From Marinobacter sp. JH2 (lineage in GTDB: Bacteria > Pseudomonadota > Gammaproteobacteria > Pseudomonadales > Oleiphilaceae): a DNA stretch of 64,000 nucleotides. The position numbers and the translations under genes were made by a program. Within the stretch, counting starts at the first letter, position 1. The number at the start of each line of letters is the position of its first letter. The notes under the pieces were generated by a model. The model searched no databases. It saw only the letters and a list, made by a program, of their open reading frames with translations, and was not told the origin of the DNA. The stretch is from the NCBI RefSeq assembly GCF_004353225.1, contig NZ_CP037934.1:2046001-2110000 (forward strand), given 5' to 3'. Positions 9,496 through 17,547 of the stretch are shown one piece after another.

Positions 9496-10426
9496 ACACT
9501 GTCCTTGTTTCTGAGCCTTCAAAAACCTGCACCTTTAATCCAGGCTGTTCTTCTTTTTGTGCCTGCTTTTGGCGTAACTTTTTCTCTTCTTCTTTTTTGG
9601 CCTTGGCTTCGGGGGACTGCGGCCGGATATCCGCTAGGAATACGGCCTCTTCCCGGGCGTCATTTCTATTAATCGAGGGCTCAGTCTCACCGCCTTCTAC
9701 GCTTGCAGGTTGCGATGCAACCACACTCCCACCATGACTTGTTGCCACAAACTTCAAACTGGCCTCTGAAGCCGCCAGCGCCAAGTGTCCGACCTGTTTA
9801 TCTGGGACGGCTAAAACCATCGTCGCGTTTCTGCGACGATCATCTTCCGACGTTAAAGCAGCGGGGTCGGTTGCGCCTTTCACCGCGAGCACTTCGAGCT
9901 CACGAAGTATGGTTAAAGATGAAGGGCCATCTTGCGAATCCCCACGGAAAGTGGCGACTACATCAACCACGTCTCCCGGCTGCAGTAAGCCACCAATGCT
10001 GGAAATCGGGTTAAAATCGAAAGCAACGGCTCGCATGCCTTCTTCAAGGATGGTCTGCAGTGTGCTGGCACTATCCAGAGCGGACTGACCAAGAGGATTG
10101 CCTGCCCGAAGGGCCGCTGTGGTCGTTTCACCAAACGGGGCATCATCAACCGTCAGGATGTTAGGCAATTGCACGGTGGTTTCAACCTCTGCAAACAGCT
10201 CCGGTGTCAGCTCGGTACCCGCTTCAATATCGTCAACAGCGAAAAGATAACGGTAGGAGGGAAGCGACGACTCGTCACTTTCACTTGTTACGGTGCGGGA
10301 AGATTCGACGTTTTCAGCAACTCCAGGCTGCTCTTGGTTATATCGAACCAAGCCGACGATCGCCAAGACTACAGCTGCCGACGCTAGGAGGAGCGCTGGC
10401 AAGGCCGAGACAAATTTCGCCCTCAT
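9485..10426 (-). CDS. rcpC: RcpC/CpaB Flp pilus assembly protein
   Basis: The protein has 313 residues with one N-terminal membrane helix (about 8-28), a SAF-like domain near residues 60-130 (motif DIEAGTELTPELF) and a CpaB/RcpC domain with the pattern GMRAVAFDFNPISSIGGLLQPGD followed by VDVVATF. The C-terminal 60 residues are charged (K, E, Q rich). RcpC works in the periplasm with the secretin. It stands 52 bp after the TadE-like gene. Confidence 0.9.
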   Translation of the reverse strand: MRAKFVSALPALLLASAAVVLAIVGLVRYNQEQPGVAENVESSRTVTSESDESSLPSYRYLFAVDDIEAGTELTPELFAEVETTVQLPNILTVDDAPFGETTTAALRAGNPLGQSALDSASTLQTILEEGMRAVAFDFNPISSIGGLLQPGDVVDVVATFRGDSQDGPSSLTILRELEVLAVKGATDPAALTSEDDRRRNATMVLAVPDKQVGHLALAASEASLKFVATSHGGSVVASQPASVEGGETEPSINRNDAREEAVFLADIRPQSPEAKAKKEEEKKLRQKQAQKEEQPGLKVQVFEGSETRTVYVR

Positions 10427-10478
10427 TATTGTTTCTATCCTTGTGTGCTTGTTATAAAACTTCGAACGCTAGCAGATT

Positions 10479-10982
10479 TTAGAACGCCACAGCCGCGGTT
10501 ACGGATAGTTTCTCGGGTTGAGGCGGAAAGTTGCCCAAGAATCCCAGTTTCAGCTGCGGTAAAAACGCATTGGTTCCGTCCGCGCTGAGCCGGCACTCTA
10601 ACAGCCCCACACCATCCTCAACCACATTTTCACAAACCTTATCAGAATCCGCGATCCGCTCCTTGAGTCGCGCGGGCAGCTTTTCGACTAATTTATCAAG
10701 CCGCGCATTGCTATAAGCCACCACTGTCTCGCCGAACCCCTCAACTTCACCCTCTTTGTAGCTTGGGTAATCACGCCGATCCAGATTAAAAACTGAAGAT
10801 GCAGCCTGACTTACGACACTCTGCATCTCTTGCTTATGGAAAAACAGCATTCCATAAACCATTCCGGCGTAAAGAATGCCAATTAAAAAGGGCAGAACGA
10901 ACACAAACTCCAAGCTGACAACCCCAACTTGAAAGGTCAGCAACGCCCTTCTTTCAACAAGGCCTATCACCCCGACTTGCAC
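10479..10982 (-). CDS. tadE: TadE-like minor pseudopilin
   Basis: The protein has 167 residues with a short N-terminal segment and one membrane helix preceded by VGVVSLEFVFVLPFLIG, the TadE-type signature with a glutamate early in the helix. A conserved KQEMQSVVSQAA stretch follows. The start is uncertain: GTG at 10982 has GAAGGA directly abutting it, and the in-frame GTG 12 bases later has the same GAAGGAG at a better spacing. Cysteines in the mature part may pair in the periplasm. Confidence 0.8.
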   Translation of the reverse strand: MQVGVIGLVERRALLTFQVGVVSLEFVFVLPFLIGILYAGMVYGMLFFHKQEMQSVVSQAASSVFNLDRRDYPSYKEGEVEGFGETVVAYSNARLDKLVEKLPARLKERIADSDKVCENVVEDGVGLLECRLSADGTNAFLPQLKLGFLGNFPPQPEKLSVTAAVAF

Positions 10983-11012
10983 TCCTTCAACAATATACTC
11001 GCATAAACGCCA

Positions 11013-11222
11013 TCAATTAGTGTCATCGCCACTCTCAGTAACCGAATCAAATAGCCCGCTGACAAACTCTTGCAAATCCGTACCAAGATCACTGTTAAAT
11101 ACAACCGTAACTATTCCGATTATCACGGCCGCCAACATAATATACTCAAGTGAAGAAGCACCCTTCTGTTTCTTGGGCGCCACATTTTTAATCCGAGCTG
11201 CTACTGCCTTATCAAGCTTCAT
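11013..11222 (-). CDS. flp: Flp-type major pilin
   Basis: The pilin precursor has 69 residues. The start at 11222 is chosen because GAGGAAG stands about 8 bases upstream; a longer reading frame from 11339 would add 39 residues that do not look like a pilin leader. The basic leader ends at glycine 21, and the mature part begins ASSLEY, with glutamate at +5 and tyrosine at +6, the Flp signature cut by TadV-type prepilin peptidases. One hydrophobic helix follows, then an acidic tail ending SGDDTN. It is the first gene of the tad operon, and the next gene begins 30 bp later. Confidence 0.9.
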   Translation of the reverse strand: MKLDKAVAARIKNVAPKKQKGASSLEYIMLAAVIIGIVTVVFNSDLGTDLQEFVSGLFDSVTESGDDTN

Positions 11223-11253
11223 TAACACTTCCTCTGATGACGGAACTTCTACG

Positions 11254-11289
11254 TTGTTTGACTCAAAAACAGCGAATTTTGTTTGACTC
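11254..11289 (-). promoter_or_regulatory. Direct repeat upstream of flp
   Basis: The 11-base word TTGTTTGACTC (plus-strand reading) occurs at 11254-11264 and again at 11279-11289, a start-to-start distance of 25 bases. The pair lies 32-67 bases upstream of the flp start codon. Two identical sites in phase suggest a binding site for a regulator of the tad operon or a leader RNA element; this is inference. Confidence 0.4.
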
Positions 11290-11773
11290 TGGTTTCCTGA
11301 CCGGAGATCAAACATATACGCCACATGGCATCCTGTCATGTACTTATTAATGCCACACTAACACTACATGTACAATGCACCCTTTGGTGTTTTTTTGTTG
11401 CCGGACGAAACGCAACAACCTATCTCGTTACCAAAATATACGTGAACCACATCACAACGCAACAGTACTTTAGATCAACCCTGCAGCCAGTTTCCGTCTC
11501 ACCAAATCACCCGTCGTACAAACTTTTCTAGTTAGCCTTCAGCTTATGCGTGATACGTGCGACGCCCCGGACAACGGCCTAATTTGACTTGCTCGAAAAT
11601 CAGGATCTCATCTTTGAATACACCTAATGGCAGTTAACGCACCCGATCTCTAGACAAAACACCCAGCCCCTTTTTTTACGCCGACAGCCTTCCCGTACGG
11701 GATCACGAACACCCAGTTATTCATGGATAGAATGTAAAACCGCCTGATCGCTACTTAGAAGCGACTTAAATTT
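11290..11773. other. Gene-free region between flp and the OmpA-like gene
   Basis: About 630 bases separate the two divergent start codons (11222 and 11853). I find no convincing reading frame on either strand and no tRNA-like fold. The stretch is richer in A and T than its neighbours. It contains a perfect 12-base palindrome (TCCCGTACGGGA, 11691-11702). It presumably holds the promoters of both transcription units and their regulatory sites. Confidence 0.6.
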
Positions 11774-11800
11774 TTGAGGCACCTGAGAGTTGGTTATAGT
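11774..11800 (+). promoter_or_regulatory. Possible sigma-70 promoter of the OmpA-like gene
   Basis: A TTGAGG word at 11774-11779 and TATAGT at 11795-11800 are separated by 15 bases, which is short. Sliding the -35 to TTTTGA at 11772 gives 17 bases. The -10 is 53 bases before the ATG at 11853. The match is only fair. Confidence 0.3.
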
Positions 11801-11852
11801 ATGTTCATTTATATGCCTTAAAATTACCTGTAGACAAAAAGGAAGCATCTAC

Positions 11853-12947
11853 ATGCCCTATCTCCGGCACACCACTTTATTTGTCGCACTTACCCTGCCA
11901 ACCATGGCGATAGCTTCCCAATCATTCCCTGACAGCTACAACAGTCTCGGCCTTGAAGCCGGCTATGTTGATTCTGGTAATTCAGACGACAAATCCGGTG
12001 CAACTGACGATTTGGACAATTACGGTGAGTTTGGACTTAATTTCACCCACCAGTTTAACTCTCGAGTAAGCATGCTGATGCAAGCCAGCTATGCAGACAC
12101 CGAAACCCGCAACTTCAATCAAGATGCAGACATCCTGAGAGGCTCGATCGGAGCAAGGCTCCACCCCAGCCTTTATCGCCTTGGTAATTGGCGCCCGTTT
12201 GTAGGTGCCGGTTACAGCCATGCCAACATTGACCTTGAATCTTATGATTCAGAAAGTGAGGACATGCTCTACGGAGAGACCGGCCTTCAGAACATGATCG
12301 CACCCCGCTTTATTGCCGAAGTAGGCATTCGCGGCCGAGTTGAGGTTGAAGACCAATATGTCGACGCACAAGCCTTTGCCGGTTTGCACTATGTATTCGG
12401 CCGGGAATTCTCAGCGGCTCCCACTAACCGAACGCCACTGGACTTTTCAAAGCTTTCGGTTCCGCTAGCAGACTCGGACAGTGATGGGGTACATGATGAG
12501 CAGGATAAATGCCCCGATACGCCGCATGGCGCGTTGGTGGATGAAAACGGCTGCGCCAAAGAACTCACTCGAGAGATCAAGGAGACTCTTTACGTAGAGT
12601 TCGAACACGACAAAACTGACGTAACAAAGGCCTACTATCCGAAGCTCCGGAATCTTGTTACGACTCTAAAGCAGTACCCCTCGTCTCAGATACTTCTGGA
12701 AGGCCACACAGACAGTACCGGACCCTCTTCGTATAACCAAAAACTGTCAAAAAGCCGCGCTGATGCTGTCATGAAAGTTCTTATCGACCATTTCGGCATT
12801 CATGCAGATCGAATCCGCACCACGGGAATGGGGGAGTCACAGCCGATCGCTTCGAATGAAACGGACGAAGGTCGCGGTCGAAACCGCCGAGTTGAAGCAA
12901 TCGTGTCGGGAGAACATAAAGAAATAATGAAAAAGCCGGCGAAATAG
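11853..12947 (+). CDS. OmpA family outer membrane protein with TSP3 repeat
   Basis: The protein has 364 residues from the ATG at 11853, which follows AAAGGAAG by 8 bases and gives a signal peptide ending AIAS. Residues about 20-190 form an OmpA-like beta barrel that ends in FAGLHYVFGREF. A short thrombospondin type 3 calcium motif (DSDSDGVHDEQDKCPDTP) follows at about 205-225, then an OmpA C-terminal peptidoglycan-binding domain with the signature LEGHTDSTG, SKSRADAV and GRNRRVEA. It would tie the outer membrane to the cell wall. A weak hairpin after it (12931-12960) precedes the TSP3 lipoprotein gene. Confidence 0.9.
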   Translation: MPYLRHTTLFVALTLPTMAIASQSFPDSYNSLGLEAGYVDSGNSDDKSGATDDLDNYGEFGLNFTHQFNSRVSMLMQASYADTETRNFNQDADILRGSIGARLHPSLYRLGNWRPFVGAGYSHANIDLESYDSESEDMLYGETGLQNMIAPRFIAEVGIRGRVEVEDQYVDAQAFAGLHYVFGREFSAAPTNRTPLDFSKLSVPLADSDSDGVHDEQDKCPDTPHGALVDENGCAKELTREIKETLYVEFEHDKTDVTKAYYPKLRNLVTTLKQYPSSQILLEGHTDSTGPSSYNQKLSKSRADAVMKVLIDHFGIHADRIRTTGMGESQPIASNETDEGRGRNRRVEAIVSGEHKEIMKKPAK

Positions 12948-12960
12948 AAATCTGGCTTTT
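12931..12960 (+). terminator. Weak hairpin between OmpA-like and TSP3 genes
   Basis: AAAAGCCGG (12931-12939) can pair with CTGGCTTTT (12952-12960), with one mismatched or wobble position, across a 12-base loop that includes the stop codon region. The T run is in the stem itself. It may attenuate read-through into the next gene. Confidence 0.35.
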
Positions 12961-12986
12961 ACATTGATCGAAACGGAGTATTCACC

Positions 12987-14408
12987 ATGATAAAGCTATT
13001 CAGAAATCTGTTTTTGGTACTGTTTGTATCCGCGCTTATTGCAGGCTGCCGAAGCGACGAAAGTGAGGGACGAGTCATCCCGCAGGTTAGCGGTTATTCG
13101 TTTGATCCTTTCAACCTGCAACCTAGTGACAAGGATTTCGATGGCGACGGCGTGCTGAACAGCAAAGATGCCTGCCCTTATGTCCCGGGCAACGACCCCT
13201 CACTTTGCGACGACAAGGTCGACTCTGATGGGGATGGCGTTCCCGATAGGTACCCGGCTATTGAGCCTTATATTTTCAAAGGCATGGTCAATGATCCTTG
13301 GGACAACTGCCCTAGCGTTGCTAATGAAAAACAAGAAGACCTGGACGGCGATGGCGTGGGAGACGCTTGTGATCCCGACATTGATGGGGACGGCACAGTA
13401 AACGACCAAGATCTATGCCCTGAAGACGCCGATGACAAGTGCGACCCCGACACCGGCTTTCCGGAATACGACCCAGACAACCTCAATCCCACAGAAGACG
13501 ACTTGGACGGGGATGGCGTTAATAATGACGAAGACCCCTGCCCGCGCGTACCTGGGTTTAACCCTGCCCACTGCGATGCCGCGGCCGATCCGGATGGCGA
13601 CGGAATCCCTACCGTTTATCCTTCCATTGAACCCTTCCTATCCGAAAACAATGCCGGCAGCGCGTGGGACAACTGCGCTGATACAGCAAACCCGGGGCAA
13701 GAAGACCTCGACGGTGATGGCTTAGGCGATGCTTGCGAAGATAGCGATGGCGATGGCACGAACGACATCAGTGACCCTTGCCCAACTGATCCAACCAATG
13801 CATGTTCCGTCGAAGTGCCTGAAGATGTAGTTTTTGCGTGTACGACCGATGGCTCATCCAGCTTTTCACCAATGCTAGCAACCGACAGTGTTGCGCCTGC
13901 GGTAAGTTACACCCTCTTAGAGAACTGCCTGCTGAACGAGGTACTTTGTGGTGTTAACAACCCTGAATATACAATTGACGGAAACTCGAACAGTTCAGCA
14001 GAGATCTACAACACGAATCTACTAGGCATTTCATCGGTCACCCTGGGAGTGCAAGTAGCGCCCTCATCGGATTTCGTATACCCCGGAGCAAACCAGATCG
14101 GAATTTTGTTCGAGGACGCGCCTCAGCTGCTTGAACTAGGGCTACTTAACAATGGGGGCATTCAAGTCCGCACGCTTCTCAACGGCGAGGTTCAGCAAGA
14201 CAGCGGCGGCGAATTTGGAATAGCGCTTGATCTATTAGGCTTGTCGCAGATCTTTGGAGCAGCTGATCCTCAGTATTTGTTGTTTAACACCACAGAGGCG
14301 TTTGATGCGATCGAAATCTACAGTGGTGGATTTAAGCTTGTATCACTATTGGAGCGTTTTAAGGTGACCCAAATTTGCACATCGCAAACACCGGTAGCAA
14401 CTCCTTAG
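12987..14408 (+). CDS. TSP3-repeat calcium-binding lipoprotein
   Basis: The protein has 473 residues with a lipoprotein signal (cysteine 21, LIAGC). Residues about 43-274 carry many DxDGDG calcium loops in two matching blocks (about 43-152 and 165-274), each with the order DGDGV, CP-x-VPG, DGDG-(V/I)P, YP-(A/S)IEP, WDNC, QEDLDGDG and DGDGT. The last 190 residues are a different, predicted beta-rich domain with four cysteines and no family I recognise. It is probably displayed on the cell surface. It follows the OmpA-like gene by 39 bp and ends at a strong terminator. Confidence 0.8.
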   Translation: MIKLFRNLFLVLFVSALIAGCRSDESEGRVIPQVSGYSFDPFNLQPSDKDFDGDGVLNSKDACPYVPGNDPSLCDDKVDSDGDGVPDRYPAIEPYIFKGMVNDPWDNCPSVANEKQEDLDGDGVGDACDPDIDGDGTVNDQDLCPEDADDKCDPDTGFPEYDPDNLNPTEDDLDGDGVNNDEDPCPRVPGFNPAHCDAAADPDGDGIPTVYPSIEPFLSENNAGSAWDNCADTANPGQEDLDGDGLGDACEDSDGDGTNDISDPCPTDPTNACSVEVPEDVVFACTTDGSSSFSPMLATDSVAPAVSYTLLENCLLNEVLCGVNNPEYTIDGNSNSSAEIYNTNLLGISSVTLGVQVAPSSDFVYPGANQIGILFEDAPQLLELGLLNNGGIQVRTLLNGEVQQDSGGEFGIALDLLGLSQIFGAADPQYLLFNTTEAFDAIEIYSGGFKLVSLLERFKVTQICTSQTPVATP

Positions 14409-14439
14409 CCTGCACTCTGACCTCGTGTATGCCATTAAA

Positions 14440-14487
14440 AAACCCGCAACGCTGATGATTACTCACCAGCGTTGCGGGTTTGTTTTT
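14440..14487. terminator. Bidirectional terminator
   Basis: AAACCCGCAACGCTG (14440-14454) and CAGCGTTGCGGGTTT (14467-14481) form a perfect 15-bp stem with a 12-base loop, followed by GTTTTT on the plus strand and preceded by AAAA (TTTT on the minus strand). It lies between convergent genes ending at 14408 and 14499. Confidence 0.9.
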
Positions 14488-14498
14488 ACCGGTTCTAC

Positions 14499-17400
14499 TT
14501 AATTAACGGATTTAAAGATACTCACACCGTCTCCACAGGCATCAGCATTCTCGTAGTCGTCGTCAACGACATTGGCAATCCAGCTATTAAGCAGCGCCAC
14601 GCCTTCTTCATGCACAACACTCTTGGCGATGGGCGGCATGTTTTTCTGAGGATCATCAGCGCTTCCGACACGACAAGATACAATCGAGCTATCCGGCTCT
14701 CCGGGCACGACCACATGCTGCCTGCCACAAGAACCACCCCCCGTCGCGGTGGGCTTCTTGCAAATGCCGTAGCCGGCGTCGATTTTACGGTAGTGATCCA
14801 GATAATAACCCGTATTGGACGCCGCACCCTTGTCGTTATGGCAGTGCTGACAATTCACCTCCAGATAGGCGCGCAGTCGGGCTTCGACGTCGGCATTCGA
14901 ACCTGCCGCTTCACCGCTGTCACCCGGCACACTCCAATGAGGTAGACGCTCAAGATTAGTCGCCACACCACCAACAATGGCGCCGTAGTCAGGAACGTTG
15001 GTCAGTAGTCCACGATCGACCCAAGCCTTAAGCTGGTTTTCCGGATTAGCGACACCCTGCCCTTGGTTCCCCATAAAGCTGGACTCAGGCTTGTAGTCGC
15101 GGTTCATATTTCGTGGCTTTGGCCCAATGGGTGCCGCACCTGCTTCCAAATCGTCGTTGGAGTGACAGGTTATGCACTGGTTTTGATTGGGGATTGCGTA
15201 GCTATCAGAAGAACCCGCCAACACGTTACCCGTATACTGATCCTGGTAGTGCCAACTAACGCTGCGCGTTTCTCCACCCGGGACTAGCGTGGCGACTTTC
15301 TTACCATTCTCATCGGTGCCCCAACTGTATGCTGGGCCGCTCCAAACGGCTTTTCCACTTTGTGAGATTCGCTTGATGAGCAAACGTGTTTCCACCAACT
15401 CTTCGGTACCTTTGCTTTCATCTGTGAACGCGAAGGTTTTGGCGATAACCGTGCCATTCGGGAAGTGGATAGAACCGTTCAGGTTGCCGCCGCTCTGGCC
15501 GTCCTTATAGACCGCTTTGGTTCCCGGTGGGATAAACGCAACCCGATATTTGGTGGCATAGTCAGAGAACAACTTGGAGTTAAGTACATACGGAATGCCG
15601 CCTTCGTTGGTCTCGCCGCGGGGCTCCTGATCATCCGCAAACAGGTTGTACTGATCCAGACGCGGGCAATCCACAACAAGCGCCTCACGATTAATTTCAC
15701 TCGGATTCACAGGCGTTTCGCACAATTGATTGACGTACTCCTGGCTCGGTGCCGGATCAATGCCACCACTGCGCTCAAACGGTGGAATCGTCACTCTGGG
15801 CAAACTTGGAAGAGCACAATTGTGATCTTCCAAAGAGGTTTCGTCGACAAGGTCTAAAGAACCTGACACGGTTTGTTCGAGGATATCCTTCAACCCACCA
15901 CCCAACAGATCCCCCCAACCATCCAAGGTCGTTAAATCATAATCCGGAAGGGTCAGGAGTCCTGCTAACGGTTTTAGGCCATGGAAGTTCATATAAGCCT
16001 GACTGTCTGAATCCATCTCATTATTTACAAAGCATGATCCCCATTCAGGCAATTTCCGCTCACCCTCATCATCAAACTTATAAGCGTTGTAATGGCAGCT
16101 TGGATTCGGATGCTGGTTTGTATGGATCGGCTTACCGTTTTCATTTTTAGGTACCGGCTGCCCGTTCGCATCTTCCGGGTATGGGCACTCACTGTCGTAG
16201 TCATCCAACAAGCCATCCCAAACAATATGGGCGCCCTTACCCGGGTTTTTATAGTTCTTTAGGCCGATCAATGTTGGCAGGAGGGTTTCGACTTCACCTT
16301 CGGCAACCTTTTCCCAATTTGGCTGCGGCAAGTCATAGCCCGAGTTTTTCATTACGTTGTTATGGATATGCAGCCCTTCGGTATAAGGGTCCAACTTTTT
16401 GTCTGTTGTTTTACCTTTACCGTCCAGCAGTTCATAACTAGTGTAGATAATCGCCGCGGTGCTGTTGTCCTCAAAGACATTATCGTAGATCTCAATATTG
16501 TCGTAGCCGAGGGTGATAAACCCTGTACCCCGAGGAATTGCAGACACAATGCCGCTGTGAGCAAAGTTGTAGGTGTTGTTGTTACGAGAGATGTTGTTCA
16601 ACATCACCGAGGTGTCGCCATACTGGGTAATGTTTTCCAAATCGTAGATCAGGAATCCACCGGTATTACACTCGGCAACGTTGGTGTCATACTCACCACC
16701 CTGAACGTTCTCAATCTCGAAGCCCATAACGTTGTAAGCTGCGCGACTATTCCTGATGATCGCGTTATTGGTTTGGCCAACATAAATACCTGCATCCGAA
16801 GCACCGATGGACTCGACGTTATCCACCAAAATATTCTCGGACTCAACAGGATAAATGCCATAACGGCCGGCCGATGAACTGGGAGTATAATCTGGCGTCG
16901 GGTCACCTTCGTTCATTGGTGGTGTTGTACACTCAACATGAAGACGCGAGGCGTAGTTTTCTTCAGTGATTGGCGCGTCACCACCGGACCAGATGGCCCT
17001 CACGTTCAGCAAAGTGCCCCACTTCACGCCTTTCAACTTGAAGGCGTCACCCGGGGAATCGAGAACGGTCAAATCTCTTACGGTAATACCTCGAACGTTC
17101 AGGGCCTCAAGACCGGTCACGTTGTCGCTTTCACGGAAGTTCAATACGGTTTCATCTTTACCACAACCGCGTATTTCAACATCCTCCGTGGCCTGAATGA
17201 GCAGGCCGTGATACAGCTCGAAATAGCCGCAGCCAAATTCGAGCGTGTCGCCCGGGCGCAACTGAATCATGGCCGTGACCATGTCATCGGTCGCGAATTC
17301 ACCCGGGTTTACCGTGAAGGTACGCCCTTCACTGAATCGGTCGACCAACTCTTGTTCGCCTATAGGGCTGTCGGCTTTGGTTGAAGGTTTATCGGAGCCA

Positions 17401-17501
17401 CCGGAGCCACCAAAACAACCTGCCATCGACAGCACGGCCGTCATACCAAGCACGATCACACCACCCCTCCAGGGGTTGGGCATTGTTTTTATATTTTTCA
17501 T
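14499..17501 (-). CDS. Beta-helix / di-haem c-type cytochrome fusion lipoprotein
   Basis: The protein has 1000 residues with a lipoprotein signal (cysteine 29, SMAGC). Residues about 45-400 are a right-handed parallel beta-helix with repeated NNAIIRNS-type and DNVFEDNS-type turns. Residues about 600-1000 match the SO2930-type di-haem cytochrome family, with two haem motifs, CITCH near 777 and CQHCH near 884, and a late methionine in KNMPPIAK that may be a haem ligand. In many marine bacteria these two parts are encoded by neighbouring genes; here they are one chain. It is probably an envelope-attached redox protein of unknown substrate. The upstream M19-like gene on the same strand is 46 bp away and probably co-transcribed. 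Confidence 0.8.
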   Translation of the reverse strand: MKNIKTMPNPWRGGVIVLGMTAVLSMAGCFGGSGGSDKPSTKADSPIGEQELVDRFSEGRTFTVNPGEFATDDMVTAMIQLRPGDTLEFGCGYFELYHGLLIQATEDVEIRGCGKDETVLNFRESDNVTGLEALNVRGITVRDLTVLDSPGDAFKLKGVKWGTLLNVRAIWSGGDAPITEENYASRLHVECTTPPMNEGDPTPDYTPSSSAGRYGIYPVESENILVDNVESIGASDAGIYVGQTNNAIIRNSRAAYNVMGFEIENVQGGEYDTNVAECNTGGFLIYDLENITQYGDTSVMLNNISRNNNTYNFAHSGIVSAIPRGTGFITLGYDNIEIYDNVFEDNSTAAIIYTSYELLDGKGKTTDKKLDPYTEGLHIHNNVMKNSGYDLPQPNWEKVAEGEVETLLPTLIGLKNYKNPGKGAHIVWDGLLDDYDSECPYPEDANGQPVPKNENGKPIHTNQHPNPSCHYNAYKFDDEGERKLPEWGSCFVNNEMDSDSQAYMNFHGLKPLAGLLTLPDYDLTTLDGWGDLLGGGLKDILEQTVSGSLDLVDETSLEDHNCALPSLPRVTIPPFERSGGIDPAPSQEYVNQLCETPVNPSEINREALVVDCPRLDQYNLFADDQEPRGETNEGGIPYVLNSKLFSDYATKYRVAFIPPGTKAVYKDGQSGGNLNGSIHFPNGTVIAKTFAFTDESKGTEELVETRLLIKRISQSGKAVWSGPAYSWGTDENGKKVATLVPGGETRSVSWHYQDQYTGNVLAGSSDSYAIPNQNQCITCHSNDDLEAGAAPIGPKPRNMNRDYKPESSFMGNQGQGVANPENQLKAWVDRGLLTNVPDYGAIVGGVATNLERLPHWSVPGDSGEAAGSNADVEARLRAYLEVNCQHCHNDKGAASNTGYYLDHYRKIDAGYGICKKPTATGGGSCGRQHVVVPGEPDSSIVSCRVGSADDPQKNMPPIAKSVVHEEGVALLNSWIANVVDDDYENADACGDGVSIFKSVN

Positions 17502-17547
17502 TACAGCTACTTCCTTTCTTATTGCTTATTGTCAGGTTCACTAACGA

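Noticed and set aside
11378..11396. Short CACC/GGTG hairpin followed by seven Ts in the flp upstream region
   Set aside because: The stem has only four pairs and no transcript is known to end there.
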